Assembly (NCBI GenBank): GCA_045600765.1
Contig: JAZRYM010000038.1
Location: forward strand, 1 to 18,829
Origin: RGIG426 sp045600765
Lineage (GTDB): Bacteria; Bacillota; Clostridia; Oscillospirales; Acutalibacteraceae
Direction of reading: 5' to 3'
Length of the DNA stretch: 18,829 nt
Below, piece after piece: positions 7,860-14,368 of this stretch. A program made the position numbers and the translations under genes. Numbering within the stretch: position 1 is the first letter of the stretch; each line of letters starts with the position of its first letter. The notes below the pieces were generated by a model. That model worked only from the letters and a program-made list of their open reading frames with translations, ran no database searches and was not told the DNA's origin.

Positions 7860-10355
7860 TCAGGTTTTTAAGTGCAATTTTTCAATCGCGTCTTCGCGCA
7901 TTTTGTATTTGAGGATTTTGCCCGCGTGGTTCATCGGGAACGAGGTGACGAACTCGATGTAACGCGGTACTTTGTGCCGCGCCATGTGCGAGCGGACGTA
8001 ATCCTGCATTTCGTCTTCCGTAATGGTCGCGCCCTCTTTTAAGATAATGCACGCCATAATCTCCTCGCCGTACCGCTCGTCCGGCACGCCGATAACCTGC
8101 ACGTCTTTCACTTGGTCGCAGGTGAAGATGAATTCCTCAATCTCGCGGGGATAGATGTTTTCGCCGCCGCGGATAATCATATCTTTCAGCCGCCCGGTAA
8201 TACGGAAGTTGCCGTCCGGCTCGCGGCAGGCAAGGTCGCCCGTGTGCAGCCAACCGTCTTTGTCAATCGCCGCGGCGGTCGCCTTGGGCATTTTGTAATA
8301 CCCTTTCATCACGTTGTAGCCGCGCGCAACAAACTCACCCGTCTGTCCGTCCGGCAATTCCTCGCCCGTTTCGGGGTCTACGATTTTACACTCCACTTGC
8401 GGGAGCGCGGAACCGACCGTCTCCACCCGCACGTCCAGCGTATCCTCGTTTTTGCCCATCGTGCACCCGGGAGACGCTTCCGTCTGCCCGTACACGCTGG
8501 TGATTTCGGTCATATTCATCTTTTCCGCCGCTTCGCGCATCAGCGCCGGCGGACAGTTGGAACCCGCCATAATACCGGTGCGGATATACGAAAAGTCGGT
8601 TTTCTCGAAATCGGGGTGGCGGAGCATCGCGATAAACATGGTCGGCACGCCGTTAAAGCAGGTAATCCGCTCGCGGTCGATACACGACAGCGCCGGTTTC
8701 GCCGAGAAATACGGGAGCGGCAACAAGGTCGCGCCGTGGGTCATCGACGCGGTCATCGACAACACCATCCCGAAGCAGTGGAACATCGGCACTTGCACCA
8801 TCATACGGTCAGCGGTGGACAAATCCATCCGGTCGCCGATGCACTTGCCGTTGTTGACAATGTTGTAGTGGGTGAGCATAACCCCTTTGGGGAAGCCGGT
8901 CGTGCCGGAAGTGTACTGCATATTGGCAACGTCGTGCACGTCCACGGCGGCAGCTCTGCGCGCCACTTCCTCGGCGGGGACTTTCGCGCCCGTTTCCATC
9001 ATTTCTTCAAACGTGAGGCACCCCTCGTCCTTGTAGCCGACCGTCACGATATGCCGCAAAAACGGCAACCGACGGCAATGGAGCGCTTTTTGTCCGTCGT
9101 GCCCTTTCAGTTCGGGGCACAATTCGCGGATGGTCGCCGCAAACTTCGCGTCATTGCACTCCTCCATCATCACGAGGGTGTGGGTATCCGACTGGCGGAG
9201 CAGATATTCCGCCTCGTGGATTTTGTAGGCGGTGTTCATCGTGACGAGCACCGCGCCGATTTTTGTCGTCGCCCAAAAGGTGATGTACCATTGCGGCACG
9301 TTGCTCGCCCACACCGCCACCTTGTCGCCCGCTTTCACGCCGAGCGCAATGAGCGCCCGTGCACAGCGGTCAACGTCCTCGCGGAACTCGCGGTAGGTGC
9401 GGGTATAATCGAGGGTGGTGTACTTAAACGCCGTCTGGTCGGGGAATTCCTCCACCATCCGGTCAAGCACCTGCGAAAAGGTCATCGAGATGAGCGCATC
9501 TTTCTTAAACGGGAATTTGCCCGTCTTCGACTTGTTGTCGTACAAGCGGTCGTCCCGCTTGCGGCTGTTTTTCTCAAACCGATGCATATAGTTGGCAAAG
9601 TGCGGGAACACGATGCCCTCGTCGCCGAGGTCGCTCACCCACGTGGGCAAACATTCAAGCGACAAAAACCCGTCGTAGTTGACCGAGCCGAGCGCGCCCA
9701 CAATGGCATCCACCGGCAGGTCGCCCTCGCCGAGCAGACAGTAGGCATAGGTGTCGCCCATTTGCTCGGAATCTTTGATGTGTACGTGTTTGATGTACGC
9801 GCCGAGGTTTTGCACCGTTTCTTCCGGGTCTTCGCCGCAAAAACGGTACGGATGATGCACGTCCCAAAGCGCCGCGACCTCGTCGCTTGCGAAGTGGTTG
9901 AGCACCCCACGCAGTCGCGCGGTATCGGCGAAAATGCCCACCGTTTCGATAAGCAAGGTCACTCCCGCCGCCTCCGCATCGGCAAGCACCGATTCAATAA
10001 AGCGAATCACCGTCTCGTCCTCGCCCTGCTCACCGGCGTGAAGCCGCAGATACGGCGTGCCGAGGGCGGCGGCGACTTGAATTTGCCCTCTCGTTTCGGC
10101 GGCAACGCCTGCCGCGGCGAGCGCATCGGCAATATCGCCGAGCACATCGATACACGGAACGGTCAAACCAAGCCGCCACAGTTCGCGGGCGGTGGCGGCA
10201 ATGCGCGTTTTGCAAAGCGGCGCACCCGCGCCCGAGAACGCGTACGACCCTACGTTATGCAGTTCAATTCCGTCAAATCCCAAATCGGTGGCCATGGAAA
10301 CGAATTCATCAAAGGTAAATCCGTGCCAACCGTTGGTGGAAAACGAGAGTTTCAT
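7860..10355 (-). CDS. Fusion protein: sugar phosphate isomerase/epimerase-like TIM barrel + AMP-forming acyl-CoA ligase
   Basis: An 831-residue two-domain protein. Residues 1 to about 260 are an AP-endonuclease-2/xylose-isomerase-like TIM barrel with the expected metal ligands: E137 (LLIETVG), D165 (LWDVHHPY), H190/H192 (KHVHIKD) and E234 (LSLEC). A basic linker (about 262-290) leads to a full adenylate-forming ligase. Its motifs are YTSGTTGFPKG (481-491), YGQTE (622-626), HTGD (704-707), GRLKDMIIRGGENIYP (721-736) and catalytic K813 in HAGKILK. The ligase half resembles fatty-acyl-CoA ligases. Both halves look intact. The start codon directly follows the stop of the leuA-like gene (TAAATG), with GAGGAGAAAG as ribosome site inside that gene. 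The ligase should make an acyl-CoA; the barrel's substrate is unknown. No convincing ribosome site precedes the internal ATG at the domain border (9485), so a single polypeptide is likely. Confidence 0.9.
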   Translation of the reverse strand: MKLSFSTNGWHGFTFDEFVSMATDLGFDGIELHNVGSYAFSGAGAPLCKTRIAATARELWRLGLTVPCIDVLGDIADALAAAGVAAETRGQIQVAAALGTPYLRLHAGEQGEDETVIRFIESVLADAEAAGVTLLIETVGIFADTARLRGVLNHFASDEVAALWDVHHPYRFCGEDPEETVQNLGAYIKHVHIKDSEQMGDTYAYCLLGEGDLPVDAIVGALGSVNYDGFLSLECLPTWVSDLGDEGIVFPHFANYMHRFEKNSRKRDDRLYDNKSKTGKFPFKKDALISMTFSQVLDRMVEEFPDQTAFKYTTLDYTRTYREFREDVDRCARALIALGVKAGDKVAVWASNVPQWYITFWATTKIGAVLVTMNTAYKIHEAEYLLRQSDTHTLVMMEECNDAKFAATIRELCPELKGHDGQKALHCRRLPFLRHIVTVGYKDEGCLTFEEMMETGAKVPAEEVARRAAAVDVHDVANMQYTSGTTGFPKGVMLTHYNIVNNGKCIGDRMDLSTADRMMVQVPMFHCFGMVLSMTASMTHGATLLPLPYFSAKPALSCIDRERITCFNGVPTMFIAMLRHPDFEKTDFSYIRTGIMAGSNCPPALMREAAEKMNMTEITSVYGQTEASPGCTMGKNEDTLDVRVETVGSALPQVECKIVDPETGEELPDGQTGEFVARGYNVMKGYYKMPKATAAAIDKDGWLHTGDLACREPDGNFRITGRLKDMIIRGGENIYPREIEEFIFTCDQVKDVQVIGVPDERYGEEIMACIILKEGATITEDEMQDYVRSHMARHKVPRYIEFVTSFPMNHAGKILKYKMREDAIEKLHLKT

Positions 10356-11753
10356 TTAGGCTTTCTCCTCGTAAACGATTTTGTTCAATGCACTCAAATA
10401 GGCACGAATGCTCGCACCGATGATGTCGGTAGACACGCCGCGACCGGAATACAGTCGTCCGTCCGCGCGCAACTTCACAAGCGCTTCGCCCACCGCGCCG
10501 CGACCCTCGGTCACCGCTTGAATTTGGAAATCGTCCAACTCATAGTGGTGGCCGACAATCTGCTCAATGGTCAAAAACGCCGCGTCAATCGGCCCGTCAC
10601 CCGCACCCACACCTTGCAGTTGCTTCCCGTCTTTTTCAAGGGTCATACTGCACGTGGACGAAATGGTGTTGCCGTTGTTGGATACAAAGTTTATCAGGCG
10701 ATACGTCTCCGGCACTTGCAGGGCGGTGGAGGCGATAATCGCTTCCATATCGCGCGCGCTGACCGGCTTGCTCTTTGCCACGCGGTTGAACTCGTCAAAC
10801 ACTTTCACCGTGTCCTCTTTGGACAAGTCATAGCCCAACTTTTTCGCAAACGCCGTCACCTCTTTGATGGTGGCGGTGGCATCCATCGCCGCGTCGTCGC
10901 CGTCGTTACCCTGCAACTCGTTGTCAAACGGTTGCGCCTTGTCCTTTTTCGCGCCGAACCATTTGCAAATGCGGAACACGGCGGTTTGCAGTTCCAGCGT
11001 GTTCACGCCGAAACGAATAGCGAGGCTGTCGCCTTTCACGCGCAATGTATCGGTCAATTCAAGAAGGCGGGGAAGACCCTCGCCGCTGATAATCGTTTTT
11101 GCCTCGCTCGCGCCGGCAACCACCGCCGAAAGCGTCGCCGCCTGCGCCGTGTGAAGCGCGTCGCTGCACTCCACGCCCAGTTTACCCTCGCATTCCGGCA
11201 CGGCGGCAAGCACCGCGCGCACAAGCGCCGCGATTTCCTCCGGCAAACTCTCGCCGGCGGTATCGCACAACACCACCGCCGTCGCACCCGCTTCCAACGC
11301 GGTTTTTACGGCGGTCACCAAAAAGTCGGGTTCGGCACGGGTCGCATCCAACGCGGCAAATTCCACGTCGGCGCACAGTGTTTTGGCAAACGCCACCGTC
11401 TCTTTAATGCCATCCAACATCGGTTGCGGCTTTTTGTGGCAGAGGTACTCCATCTGCACGCTGGACACCGGCGCCGCCACCGACAAGCGGGGATGCTTCG
11501 CCTCGGCAATCGCCTCCGCCGTCTGCGTAATCGCGTCTTTGCACAACCCCACGCGGCAGGACAGCACCCCGTTTTTCACCAGTGTCGCCATCGAGCGCAG
11601 GGCGAGCACATCCGCTTTGTCGTCGCCGAGCGGTGCGACTTCAATCACGTCCACGCGCAATTTTTCCAGTTGTTTGGCAACTTCCAATTTTTCTTTGAAC
11701 GTAAGTGCGGTATTCTCCCGCATCGTCACGTCGGCAATTCGGATATTTCTCAT
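10356..11753 (-). CDS. Divergent isopropylmalate synthase-like protein with LeuA regulatory domain
   Basis: A 465-residue protein. The first part (about 1-275) is a DRE-TIM metallolyase-like barrel of the 2-isopropylmalate/homocitrate synthase type. The last part (about 355-460) is a LeuA allosteric/dimer domain with GDGPIDAAF (386-394) and GRGVSTDIIGASIRAYLSALN (438-458). The barrel keeps CDTAGESLPEE (163-173), but the N-terminal DTTLRDGEQ signature has become DVTMRENTA (8-16). The HxHND metal motif reads ECSDA (195-199), so both metal histidines are lost. It may be an inactive or regulatory paralogue, or an enzyme with altered chemistry. I start it at the ATG at 11753 because GGAGGAGAGG lies just upstream; the ORF itself extends to 11789, into the leader terminator. 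It is the first gene behind the T-box. Confidence 0.85.
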   Translation of the reverse strand: MRNIRIADVTMRENTALTFKEKLEVAKQLEKLRVDVIEVAPLGDDKADVLALRSMATLVKNGVLSCRVGLCKDAITQTAEAIAEAKHPRLSVAAPVSSVQMEYLCHKKPQPMLDGIKETVAFAKTLCADVEFAALDATRAEPDFLVTAVKTALEAGATAVVLCDTAGESLPEEIAALVRAVLAAVPECEGKLGVECSDALHTAQAATLSAVVAGASEAKTIISGEGLPRLLELTDTLRVKGDSLAIRFGVNTLELQTAVFRICKWFGAKKDKAQPFDNELQGNDGDDAAMDATATIKEVTAFAKKLGYDLSKEDTVKVFDEFNRVAKSKPVSARDMEAIIASTALQVPETYRLINFVSNNGNTISSTCSMTLEKDGKQLQGVGAGDGPIDAAFLTIEQIVGHHYELDDFQIQAVTEGRGAVGEALVKLRADGRLYSGRGVSTDIIGASIRAYLSALNKIVYEEKA

Positions 11754-11766
11754 TGACCTCTCCTCC

Positions 11767-11802
11767 AAAACAAAAACGTCCCAAAGCATCAGCTTTGGGA
11801 CG
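11767..11802 (-). terminator. T-box leader terminator hairpin
   Basis: Read on the minus strand, an 11-bp perfect stem (CGTCCCAAAGC with GCTTTGGGACG) closes on a TGAT loop and is followed by TTTTTGTTTT. It lies between the T-box motif and the ribosome binding site of the leuA-like gene, the place of the attenuator in T-box leaders. Confidence 0.93.
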
Positions 11803-12048
11803 ATAAATCTACCGCGGTACCACCCATTTTACCGACACCTTTCGGGGTCGGTCACTCCACGTCGCTTAACGCGCGACACACGACGTTCCCTACCCACCCG
11901 TTCGGGCTTCAAAAACGCGGCTCGGGAAAGAGCACGCAAGCGTTTTAGTGCCGGCATCACAGCCACCGCCGACTCTCTGAAACCTCCGCACTTGCGCCGT
12001 TCCGTCATCGCCTTTAATTATAAGGTTAGAATAACAAAACAAAAGATT
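11767..12048 (-). promoter_or_regulatory. T-box riboswitch leader upstream of the leuA-like/ilvE/vor operon
   Basis: On the minus strand the leader carries the conserved T-box sequence GGGTGGTACCGCGG (11825-11812), containing TGGT that pairs with an uncharged tRNA 3' end. The Stem I landmarks GATGA (K-turn) and AGAGAG followed by a GTCGGC/GCCGGC apical stem are present, as is a Stem III hairpin (ACCGAC/GTCGGT) and the attenuator terminator. An uncharged tRNA would stabilise the antiterminator and turn on the operon. I cannot fix the specifier codon by eye. CTC (Leu) at 11932-11930 sits in the 3' side of the probable specifier loop and would agree with a leuA-like first gene, but it is not followed by the usual purine. 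The leader accounts for nearly all of the gene-free stretch 11754-12169. Confidence 0.94.
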
Positions 12049-12054
12049 AGCCCT

Positions 12055-12083
12055 ATTATAGTCCCTTTCCGATTTCTTGTCAA
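12055..12083 (-). promoter_or_regulatory. Consensus sigma-A promoter of the T-box operon
   Basis: On the minus strand a perfect TTGACA -35 box (12083-12078), a 17-base spacer and a perfect TATAAT -10 box (12060-12055) predict transcription from about 12048. Such a strong promoter fits a system controlled by attenuation downstream. Confidence 0.93.
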
Positions 12084-12117
12084 GCGTTTTTTCGCTTTTT
12101 TCCGTGCATTTTCCGTG

Positions 12118-12123
12118 TAAAAT
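12118..12123 (+). promoter_or_regulatory. Possible -10 box for the lipoprotein gene
   Basis: TAAAAT, preceded by GTG, is the best -10 candidate on the plus strand ahead of the lipoprotein gene. No good -35 box is seen at the right distance, so this is weak. Confidence 0.3.
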
Positions 12124-12169
12124 CCTGCTTTTTTCGCATACTATTGCCAAAAAACGAAAGGGTGCCCCT

Positions 12170-12946
12170 ATGAAAAAACGGATTTTCGCCCTCCTCGCCG
12201 CCACCTGCCTGCTGTGTGGCGGTTGTCATCAACAAAACAGCGCCGACCCCTCACCCCTCGCCGCCACCTTCTCGCCCGCGCGCACCTTGCTGGTTATTCC
12301 GTTCGACAACACGGGCGCACAGGCGTTTTTACTGTTGCACTTTTCGTCGGATGGCGACGTGGCGGTGCGCGCCTATCCGCGCGAGACCGTCTTTCCCGAA
12401 AGCAGCGAGGAAACCACCCTCTACACGCGGTTTTCAAGCGGTGGCGCGGTGGGGTTTTCCGCCGTTACCGCCGCCTTTTCCGAAGCCTGCCTGCCGGTTG
12501 ACCGTGTCTTTTCGGTCGGCGTTTCGGATGCCGACCGCGGGCTGTATCCACTTCTTGCCGCCCTTTCCAACAACCTCCTATTTACAGCCCCGCCACCCCT
12601 TGTGTATACTGCAAGTGACGCAAGCGCGGGTTCTCCCGTCGCCCTCTCCTCGTCCGCGCTCCGTCACCTGCTCACCCTGCCTGCGACAGCCTACCCCGCT
12701 CCCGCCGACTATGCCGCTTTTCGCGGTCAAACCGCCTGCGTTGTCATAAACAACCTTGCCGAAGCTTTTGCCGGCGACCCGTCCGCCCTTTTTTCCGCCC
12801 TCGTAAGCGCCGGTCGCTCCACCTTTGTGCCCGCCGACGAAACCACCTTTTCGGCGCTCTTTTCCCCGGCGCCGCGCGTGCGATTTTGTCCCGTCGTCGG
12901 TCGGTTTGAAACAACCACTACCACCCGATTTTATCCCGAAAAATAA
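12170..12946 (+). CDS. Putative lipoprotein of unknown function
   Basis: A 258-residue protein that I do not recognise. It opens with a clear secretion signal, MKKRIFALLAATCLLCGGC, in which C19 is a likely lipid-attachment cysteine. The lipobox LCGGC is not fully canonical because position -3 is Cys. The stretch TLLVIPFDN through VRAYPRETVFP (about 39-76) faintly recalls the start of LytR-CpsA-Psr domains, where a strand is followed by a P-R-D/E-T element, but the later LCP arginines and aspartates are not evident. I treat that only as a hint. The ATG at 12170 has GAAAGGG about 9 bases upstream; the longer reading frame from 12077 has no ribosome site and would bury the signal peptide. It is followed 12 bases later by the CAP-domain gene, so the two probably form an operon of surface or secreted proteins. 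Confidence 0.8.
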   Translation: MKKRIFALLAATCLLCGGCHQQNSADPSPLAATFSPARTLLVIPFDNTGAQAFLLLHFSSDGDVAVRAYPRETVFPESSEETTLYTRFSSGGAVGFSAVTAAFSEACLPVDRVFSVGVSDADRGLYPLLAALSNNLLFTAPPPLVYTASDASAGSPVALSSSALRHLLTLPATAYPAPADYAAFRGQTACVVINNLAEAFAGDPSALFSALVSAGRSTFVPADETTFSALFSPAPRVRFCPVVGRFETTTTTRFYPEK

Positions 12947-12958
12947 GGAGGAATTTGA

Positions 12959-13720
12959 ATGTTTACCGCAAAAATACATCCCGTGAAAACCCGCCTGAAA
13001 AAGGCGCTGTGCCTGCTTGCCACCCTCTCCGTATTGGGCACGGCAGGCGCACTTCCCGCCGCCGCGGCTGCTTGCCAAAGCGGCACGCTCACGATGAAAG
13101 ACGTGCTTTCCGCCCGTAAATACCTCGCCGCGATAATCCAACTGCCCGACCTCTCCGTTGCCGATTGCAATGCGGACGGTATCGTCGATATGAAAGACAT
13201 CTTGCAAATGCGGCAATGGCTCGCGTGCGGCAACTGCCGCCAGCAACCGGTTGTCACCGCCAAAACAACCGTCAAACCCGCGGCAAAACCCACCACCAAA
13301 CCCACCGTGAAACCCACCACCAAACCTACCGCGGCAACGCCGTCCACCCGCTTTTCCGCCGAGCAGGAGCGCATTTTGGCTCTCGTCAACGCGGAGCGCA
13401 AAAGTGCCGGACTGTCCGCGCTGACATTGGACGAAACCGCCTGCACCGCCGCCACGGTGCGTGCTCGCGAGGTAGCGACCGTCTTTTCCCACACCCGCCC
13501 GAACGGCTCGTCCTGCTTCACGGCGCTGAAAGAGGCAGGTGTCTCCTACCGCGCCGCCGGTGAAAACATCGCCAAAGGCTACCGCTCCGCCGAAAGTGTT
13601 ATGGACGGTTGGATGCATTCCGACGGGCACCGTGCCAACATCTTAAACAAAAATTTCACCCGTCTCGGTGTCGGCTACGATGCCGCTTCCAACAGTTGGA
13701 CACAATTTTTTGTCGGCTGA
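12959..13720 (+). CDS. Secreted CAP (SCP/PR-1) domain protein with a degenerate dockerin-like module
   Basis: A 253-residue exported protein. Residues 1 to about 37 are a signal peptide ending in LPAAAAA. Residues about 40-88 look like a type I dockerin. The second repeat has an intact calcium-loop pattern, DCNADGIVDMKDILQMRQWL (69-88), whereas the first (SGTLTMKDVLSARKYL) lacks the D-x-N-x-D-G loop. A Lys-Pro-Thr linker (about 98-129) leads to a YkwD-like CAP domain (about 135-253) with H178, GENI (E202) and GHRANIL (H224) at the expected places. It may be tethered to a cohesin or to the cell surface and act outside the cell; the biochemical role of bacterial CAP domains is poorly known. The start is fixed by AGGAGG (12946-12951) overlapping the stop of the preceding gene. 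Confidence 0.9.
   Translation: MFTAKIHPVKTRLKKALCLLATLSVLGTAGALPAAAAACQSGTLTMKDVLSARKYLAAIIQLPDLSVADCNADGIVDMKDILQMRQWLACGNCRQQPVVTAKTTVKPAAKPTTKPTVKPTTKPTAATPSTRFSAEQERILALVNAERKSAGLSALTLDETACTAATVRAREVATVFSHTRPNGSSCFTALKEAGVSYRAAGENIAKGYRSAESVMDGWMHSDGHRANILNKNFTRLGVGYDAASNSWTQFFVG
13274..13333 (+). repeat. 12-bp tandem repeat encoding a KPT-rich linker
   Basis: About five units of the form AAACCCACCNNN encode KPAA, KPTT, KPTV, KPTT and KPTA between the dockerin-like and CAP domains. The central units are nearly identical, which suggests repeat-unit slippage in a flexible linker. Confidence 0.85.
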
Positions 13721-13738
13721 CCGCAAACCCGCTTTTTT

Positions 13739-13776
13739 CGCCGTGTTCTCAAAAATTTGAGGACACGGCGTTTTTT
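13739..13776 (+). terminator. Intrinsic terminator after the CAP-domain gene
   Basis: A 12-bp stem (CGCCGTGTTCTC with GAGGACACGGCG, one G-U pair) is followed by six T residues, 18 bases after the stop codon. Confidence 0.92.
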
Positions 13777-13799
13777 CGGATTTTTTATGAAAATAGTGC

Positions 13800-13829
13800 T
13801 TGACATGGCAGGTTGTTTCGTGGTATCAT
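13800..13829 (+). promoter_or_regulatory. Promoter of the tRNA cluster
   Basis: TTGACA (13800-13805) and TATCAT (13824-13829) are 18 bases apart and end 27 bases before the first tRNA. Confidence 0.75.
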
Positions 13830-13856
13830 AACCTTTGCCTGAAAATTTGGGAATAC

Positions 13857-13930
13857 GCGGGTGTAGCTCAATGGTAGAGCCCCAGCCTTCCAAGCTGGTT
13901 GCGTGGGTTCGATTCCCATCACCCGCTCCA
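13857..13930 (+). tRNA. tRNA-Gly (anticodon TCC)
   Basis: A 74-nt cloverleaf with a 7-bp acceptor stem GCGGGTG/CACCCGC, anticodon stem CCAGC/GCTGG around CTTCCAA, T-loop GGTTCGATTCC, discriminator T and encoded CCA. Anticodon TCC is at 13889-13891. Confidence 0.97.
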
Positions 13931-13940
13931 CTTTGAACAC

Positions 13941-14017
13941 GCGCCTGTAGCTCAGCTGGATAGAGCATCTGCCTTCTAAGCAGAGGGTCAGGGGTTCGAG
14001 TCCCTTCAGGCGCGCCA
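13941..14017 (+). tRNA. tRNA-Arg (anticodon TCT)
   Basis: A 77-nt cloverleaf with acceptor stem GCGCCTG/CAGGCGC, anticodon stem TCTGC/GCAGA around CTTCTAA, T-arm GGGGTTCGAGTCCC, discriminator G and encoded CCA. It reads AGA codons. Confidence 0.97.
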
Positions 14018-14053
14018 TTCAGCCTATGCGGAACCTTTCTGTTAGGCGAATAT

Positions 14054-14131
14054 GGTGGGTGTAGCTCAGTTGGTTAGAGTGCCAGGTTGTGGCCCTGGAG
14101 GTCGTGGGTTCGACTCCCATCACCCACCCCA
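14054..14131 (+). tRNA. tRNA-His (anticodon GTG)
   Basis: The acceptor stem GTGGGTG/CACCCAC is preceded by an encoded G(-1) facing discriminator C, the identity element of tRNA-His. The anticodon stem CCAGG/CCTGG surrounds TTGTGGC. CCA is encoded. Confidence 0.97.
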
Positions 14132-14134
14132 TAT

Positions 14135-14208
14135 TGGGATGTAGTCTAGTGGTAGGACAGCAGACTTTGACTCTGCCCGTGCAAGTTCGATTCTTGCCAT
14201 CCCAGCCA
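14135..14208 (+). tRNA. tRNA-Gln (anticodon TTG)
   Basis: A 74-nt cloverleaf with acceptor stem TGGGATG/CATCCCA (U1-A72 as usual for tRNA-Gln), anticodon stem GCAGA/TCTGC around CTTTGAC, discriminator G and encoded CCA. It starts only three bases after tRNA-His. Confidence 0.97.
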
Positions 14209-14246
14209 AAAACCGACAAATCTCGCAAGAGGTTTGTCGGTTTTTC
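14209..14246 (+). terminator. Terminator of the tRNA cluster
   Basis: ACCGACAAA pairs with TTTGTCGGT across a 12-base loop. The stem is flanked by A and T runs and begins directly at the CCA end of tRNA-Gln. Confidence 0.9.
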
Positions 14247-14299
14247 CTTTTTCACTTTTCATCGGTTTTCAATTTTTACCCCTTAATTTCCATTTCCCC

Positions 14300-14327
14300 T
14301 TGCATTTATCGAAATATGCGGTATAAT
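14300..14327 (+). promoter_or_regulatory. Promoter of galE
   Basis: TTGCAT (14300-14305) and a perfect TATAAT (14322-14327) are separated by 16 bases, 41 bases ahead of the galE start codon. Confidence 0.8.
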
Positions 14328-14368
14328 GGACGTATAGCGTAAATCGCATAAAAGGAGGATTTTCCAAA

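Noticed and set aside
9480..9490. An internal ATG at the domain border of the fusion protein as the start of a separate acyl-CoA ligase gene.
   Set aside because: There is no convincing ribosome binding site upstream and the reading frame is continuous through a natural-looking basic linker; internal initiation cannot be excluded but is not supported.
8112..11756. A 1214-codon open frame on the plus strand opposite the fusion gene and the leuA-like gene.
   Set aside because: The predicted protein is an Arg/His-rich string with no recognisable domain. It spans two well-supported minus-strand genes and their junction. It is the open antisense frame expected from GC-biased third positions.
13274..13333. 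Short regular repeats considered as a CRISPR array.
   Set aside because: The 12-bp units are contiguous, in frame and encode a Lys-Pro-Thr linker; there are no spacers and no cas genes.
12578..13630. A 350-codon minus-strand frame, glycine-rich, opposite the lipoprotein and CAP genes.
   Set aside because: The glycine-rich stretch is simply the antisense of Thr/Pro/Ala codons in the linker. The plus-strand genes have signal peptides, ribosome sites and a CAP domain.
13857..14208. The tRNA cluster as an integration site for a mobile element.
   Set aside because: All four tRNAs are complete, there is no integrase gene or repeated tRNA 3' end nearby, and housekeeping genes follow directly.
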